Part shown: in pieces, positions 62,277-64,000 of the stretch
Layout of the letters: the number at the start of each line of letters is the position of its first letter
Position numbering within the stretch: position 1 is the stretch's first letter
Source of the DNA: Streptomyces sp. ICBB 8177
GTDB taxonomy: Bacteria > Actinomycetota > Actinomycetes > Streptomycetales > Streptomycetaceae
Assembly: GCF_003144095.1 (NCBI RefSeq)
Contig: NZ_NSKH01000018.1
Location: 751,965-815,964, forward strand
Direction of reading: 5' to 3'
Length of the DNA stretch: 64,000 nt
Notes under the pieces: generated by a model
What the model saw: the letters and a program-made list of their open reading frames with translations, nothing else
Told to the model about the DNA's origin: nothing
Databases searched by the model: none
Translations under genes and position numbers: made by a program

Positions 62277-64000
62277 TCACGTCGTGCGCGGCGGCCCCGC
62301 CGCCGTCGTCGTGCCGTCCCCGCGGAACTCGTGCCCGCCCATCGCCACGAGGGCGGAACGGGACGTCACCCCGAGCTTGCGGTACGTCCGGGTCAGATGC
62401 GCCTCGACCGCCTTGACGGTCACGTGCAGCCGTTGCGCCACCTGCGCGTTGGTCAGCCCCGACCGCACCAGCGCGACCACGTCGTGCTCGCGCTGCGTCA
62501 GGTCCGCCGGACGCTTCCGCTCACCCGGCGGGGTCGCGGCGGCTGACGGGTGGACGTCCGCCGCACCCGACGGGCTCAACTGGCCGTAGCGGTACGCCGC
62601 CCGGTCGGCCAGGCCGCGGGCGCCCCCGGCGTCGCCGATGGCCCACGCCCGGGCCAGCTCCGCCCGCGCGGCCCCCGCCCTCCCCGACGCGGCCCGCGCC
62701 TCGGCGGCCAGCAACCGGCAGCGCGCCTCCTCCAACGGCTGACCGCAACGCCCGAACGTCGCCGCCGCCCACCGCGCGACGGTCGCCGCGCCGGCCGGAT
62801 CGCCGGTGCGCAGCAGCAGTTCGGCCCTGGCCGCCAGCGCGTGGCCCCGCTGGGCGGGCAGCGACACGGCGGCCGGGTGCGTCAGCGCCCTCCGTACCAG
62901 TGGCTCCGCCTCGTGCGGCCGCCCGAGGACCAGCAGCGCCTCCGCCTGGACCGCGAGCCACATCGGCAGGGCGCACACGTCGACTCCGGGCATCCCCGGT
63001 CCGCCACCCGCGTCGTCCAGAACGCGCAACGCCTCCAGCGCGTCGCCCTCCAGCAGCCTGACCCGGGCCAGGATGCGCCGGGCGACGCCCGTCCACCAGC
63101 CGCGCCCCCGGCTGCCCAGCCGCACCGCCCGCTCCGCCACCGGAGCGGCACCGGCAGGGCCGTCTCGCCACAGCAGCGCCCCGGCCCGCATCGACAGGGC
63201 GAACGCCAGCATCGGATCGCTGCGCAGCAGGCGGCTGCGTTCCTCCGCCTCGTCGGCGGCGCGCAGCGCGGCGCGCACGTCGCCGAGCCGGAGGACGGCG
63301 AGAATCTGGCCGATGAGCAGATACGTCGACAAATGGCTCTGCCCGGTGTGCTCCGCGACCCGCAGGCCCCGGGCGAAGTGCTCGCTCGCCCGCGCGGGCT
63401 GCTCCAACAGGACCTGTGCCCAGCCGAGTTGACCCAGGCAGTCCAGCAGCGGCGCCAACTCGTCCTCGGAGCGGCCGGACAGCAGCCCGTTGGCCTGCCG
63501 CGCCGACTCGAGGGCGTGCGGAACGCTCCCGCGGCACGCCTCGACGAGGGCCCGGGTGCTCAGCGCGAGCAGCCGCGCGTCGTCGGCGACGGACCGGTCG
63601 GCGCAGGCCCGCACCGCACGCCGCACGTGATCGACCGCCTGCCGCCGTCCGGCCAGCACCTCGCAGGCCGCCCGCAGGGCCAGCACCGACGGCAGATCGG
63701 GACCACCGCGGCGGGACTCCTCGTGCAGTACGGCGGCGCCCTCCTCGTACTTGCCCTGCATGCGGTCGACCAGCGACAGCAGCCGCAACGCCGCCGCCCG
63801 GTGCGGTGAGTTTGGCGGCAGTGCCGCCAGCAGGTCGTGCAGGATGCGCCGCCCACGTTGGAGATCACCGGCCGCCGCGCAGGCGTGGGCCAGCAGCAGC
63901 GACAGTTGCCGCCGCGCCCCGGACTCCCCCTCGGGCAGCAGGGGCAGCGCGCGCCCGAGCCAGTGCGCCGCCGACGCCGGAACGCTGCTCAGCACCGAAC
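62277..64000 (-). CDS. LAL-type LuxR regulator, C-terminal part (cut by window edge)
   Basis: At least 574 residues; the frame runs off the right edge, so the N-terminal ATPase domain is not visible. The visible part is TPR-like helical repeats followed by a LuxR HTH (LTQREHDVVALVRSGLTNAQVAQRLHVTVKAVEAHLTRTYRKLGV). It is convergent with the other LAL gene, only 15 bases apart. It may be the second regulator of the peptide or pigment genes (inference). I saw no TTA codon in it. Confidence 0.9.
   Translation of the reverse strand, partial: SVLSSVPASAAHWLGRALPLLPEGESGARRQLSLLLAHACAAAGDLQRGRRILHDLLAALPPNSPHRAAALRLLSLVDRMQGKYEEGAAVLHEESRRGGPDLPSVLALRAACEVLAGRRQAVDHVRRAVRACADRSVADDARLLALSTRALVEACRGSVPHALESARQANGLLSGRSEDELAPLLDCLGQLGWAQVLLEQPARASEHFARGLRVAEHTGQSHLSTYLLIGQILAVLRLGDVRAALRAADEAEERSRLLRSDPMLAFALSMRAGALLWRDGPAGAAPVAERAVRLGSRGRGWWTGVARRILARVRLLEGDALEALRVLDDAGGGPGMPGVDVCALPMWLAVQAEALLVLGRPHEAEPLVRRALTHPAAVSLPAQRGHALAARAELLLRTGDPAGAATVARWAAATFGRCGQPLEEARCRLLAAEARAASGRAGAARAELARAWAIGDAGGARGLADRAAYRYGQLSPSGAADVHPSAAATPPGERKRPADLTQREHDVVALVRSGLTNAQVAQRLHVTVKAVEAHLTRTYRKLGVTSRSALVAMGGHEFRGDGTTTAAGPPRTT

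Overview
The window is very GC-rich actinobacterial DNA and almost certainly comes from a Streptomyces chromosome. Codon third positions are nearly all G or C, GTG starts are common, genes are often joined by ATGA or GTGA overlaps, and terminators are long GC hairpins without U-runs. The content also fits: a complete whiE-type spore-pigment locus, a ten-gene gas-vesicle cluster in the Streptomyces gvp1 order, a helR-type gene with a RAE-like palindrome, and LAL/LuxR regulators, one with a rare TTA codon.

Layout. 1-7.4 kb: end of a TetR gene, an MFS exporter, then a minus-strand block (PF10118 metal-dependent hydrolase, PDR-type ferredoxin reductase, M24-like enzyme, alpha/beta-hydrolase::SDR fusion) divergent from its likely TetR repressor. 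7.4-9.6 kb: a secreted PL14-like lyase and GH46 chitosanase under a ROK-type operator; the lyase signal region is out of frame. 9.6-12.5 kb: helR-like gene with one apparent frameshift and a CBS-domain gene. 12.6-34.7 kb: a stress/redox island. It holds a VOC protein, a tiny membrane protein, a stress SDR, an operon of amide ligase, heme-oxygenase-like oxidase, methyltransferase and CDGSH protein, a four-gene operon of acyl-CoA dehydrogenase, PIG-L deacetylase, NodS-like methyltransferase and GT2, a GAF-PP2C phosphatase, a Rieske membrane protein, gvpOAFGYZJLSK, a 34-residue LPFR-type peptide and a FUSC-type transporter. Several genes have sigma-B-like promoters.

34.9-44.5 kb: mixed metabolism. 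PIG-V-like glycosyltransferase, DUF4326, PadR regulator with palindrome next to an acyl-CoA dehydrogenase, HdeD-like protein, AtuA/DUF4387 pair, secreted cyclophilin, and Tat-exported multicopper oxidase. 44.5-55.3 kb: whiE-type pigment cluster. The FAD hydroxylase is divergent from SchA/CurD protein, cupin, KS-alpha, KS-beta, ACP, aromatase and cyclase, and the operon continues without a break into its own acetyl-CoA carboxylase (fused beta-alpha carboxyltransferase, BCCP, biotin carboxylase), so malonyl-CoA supply appears to be co-transcribed with the polyketide synthase.

55.3-64 kb: the part I consider most likely to be undescribed. A 33-residue peptide gene is followed by an attenuator-like hairpin, a PqqD-like::M50 membrane metalloprotease and a TPR protein with a degenerate ATPase-like head. 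Two convergent LAL regulators flank it; the nearer one carries an in-frame TTA codon. I read this as a candidate RiPP or peptide-signal system placed beside a sporulation locus and possibly under bldA control.
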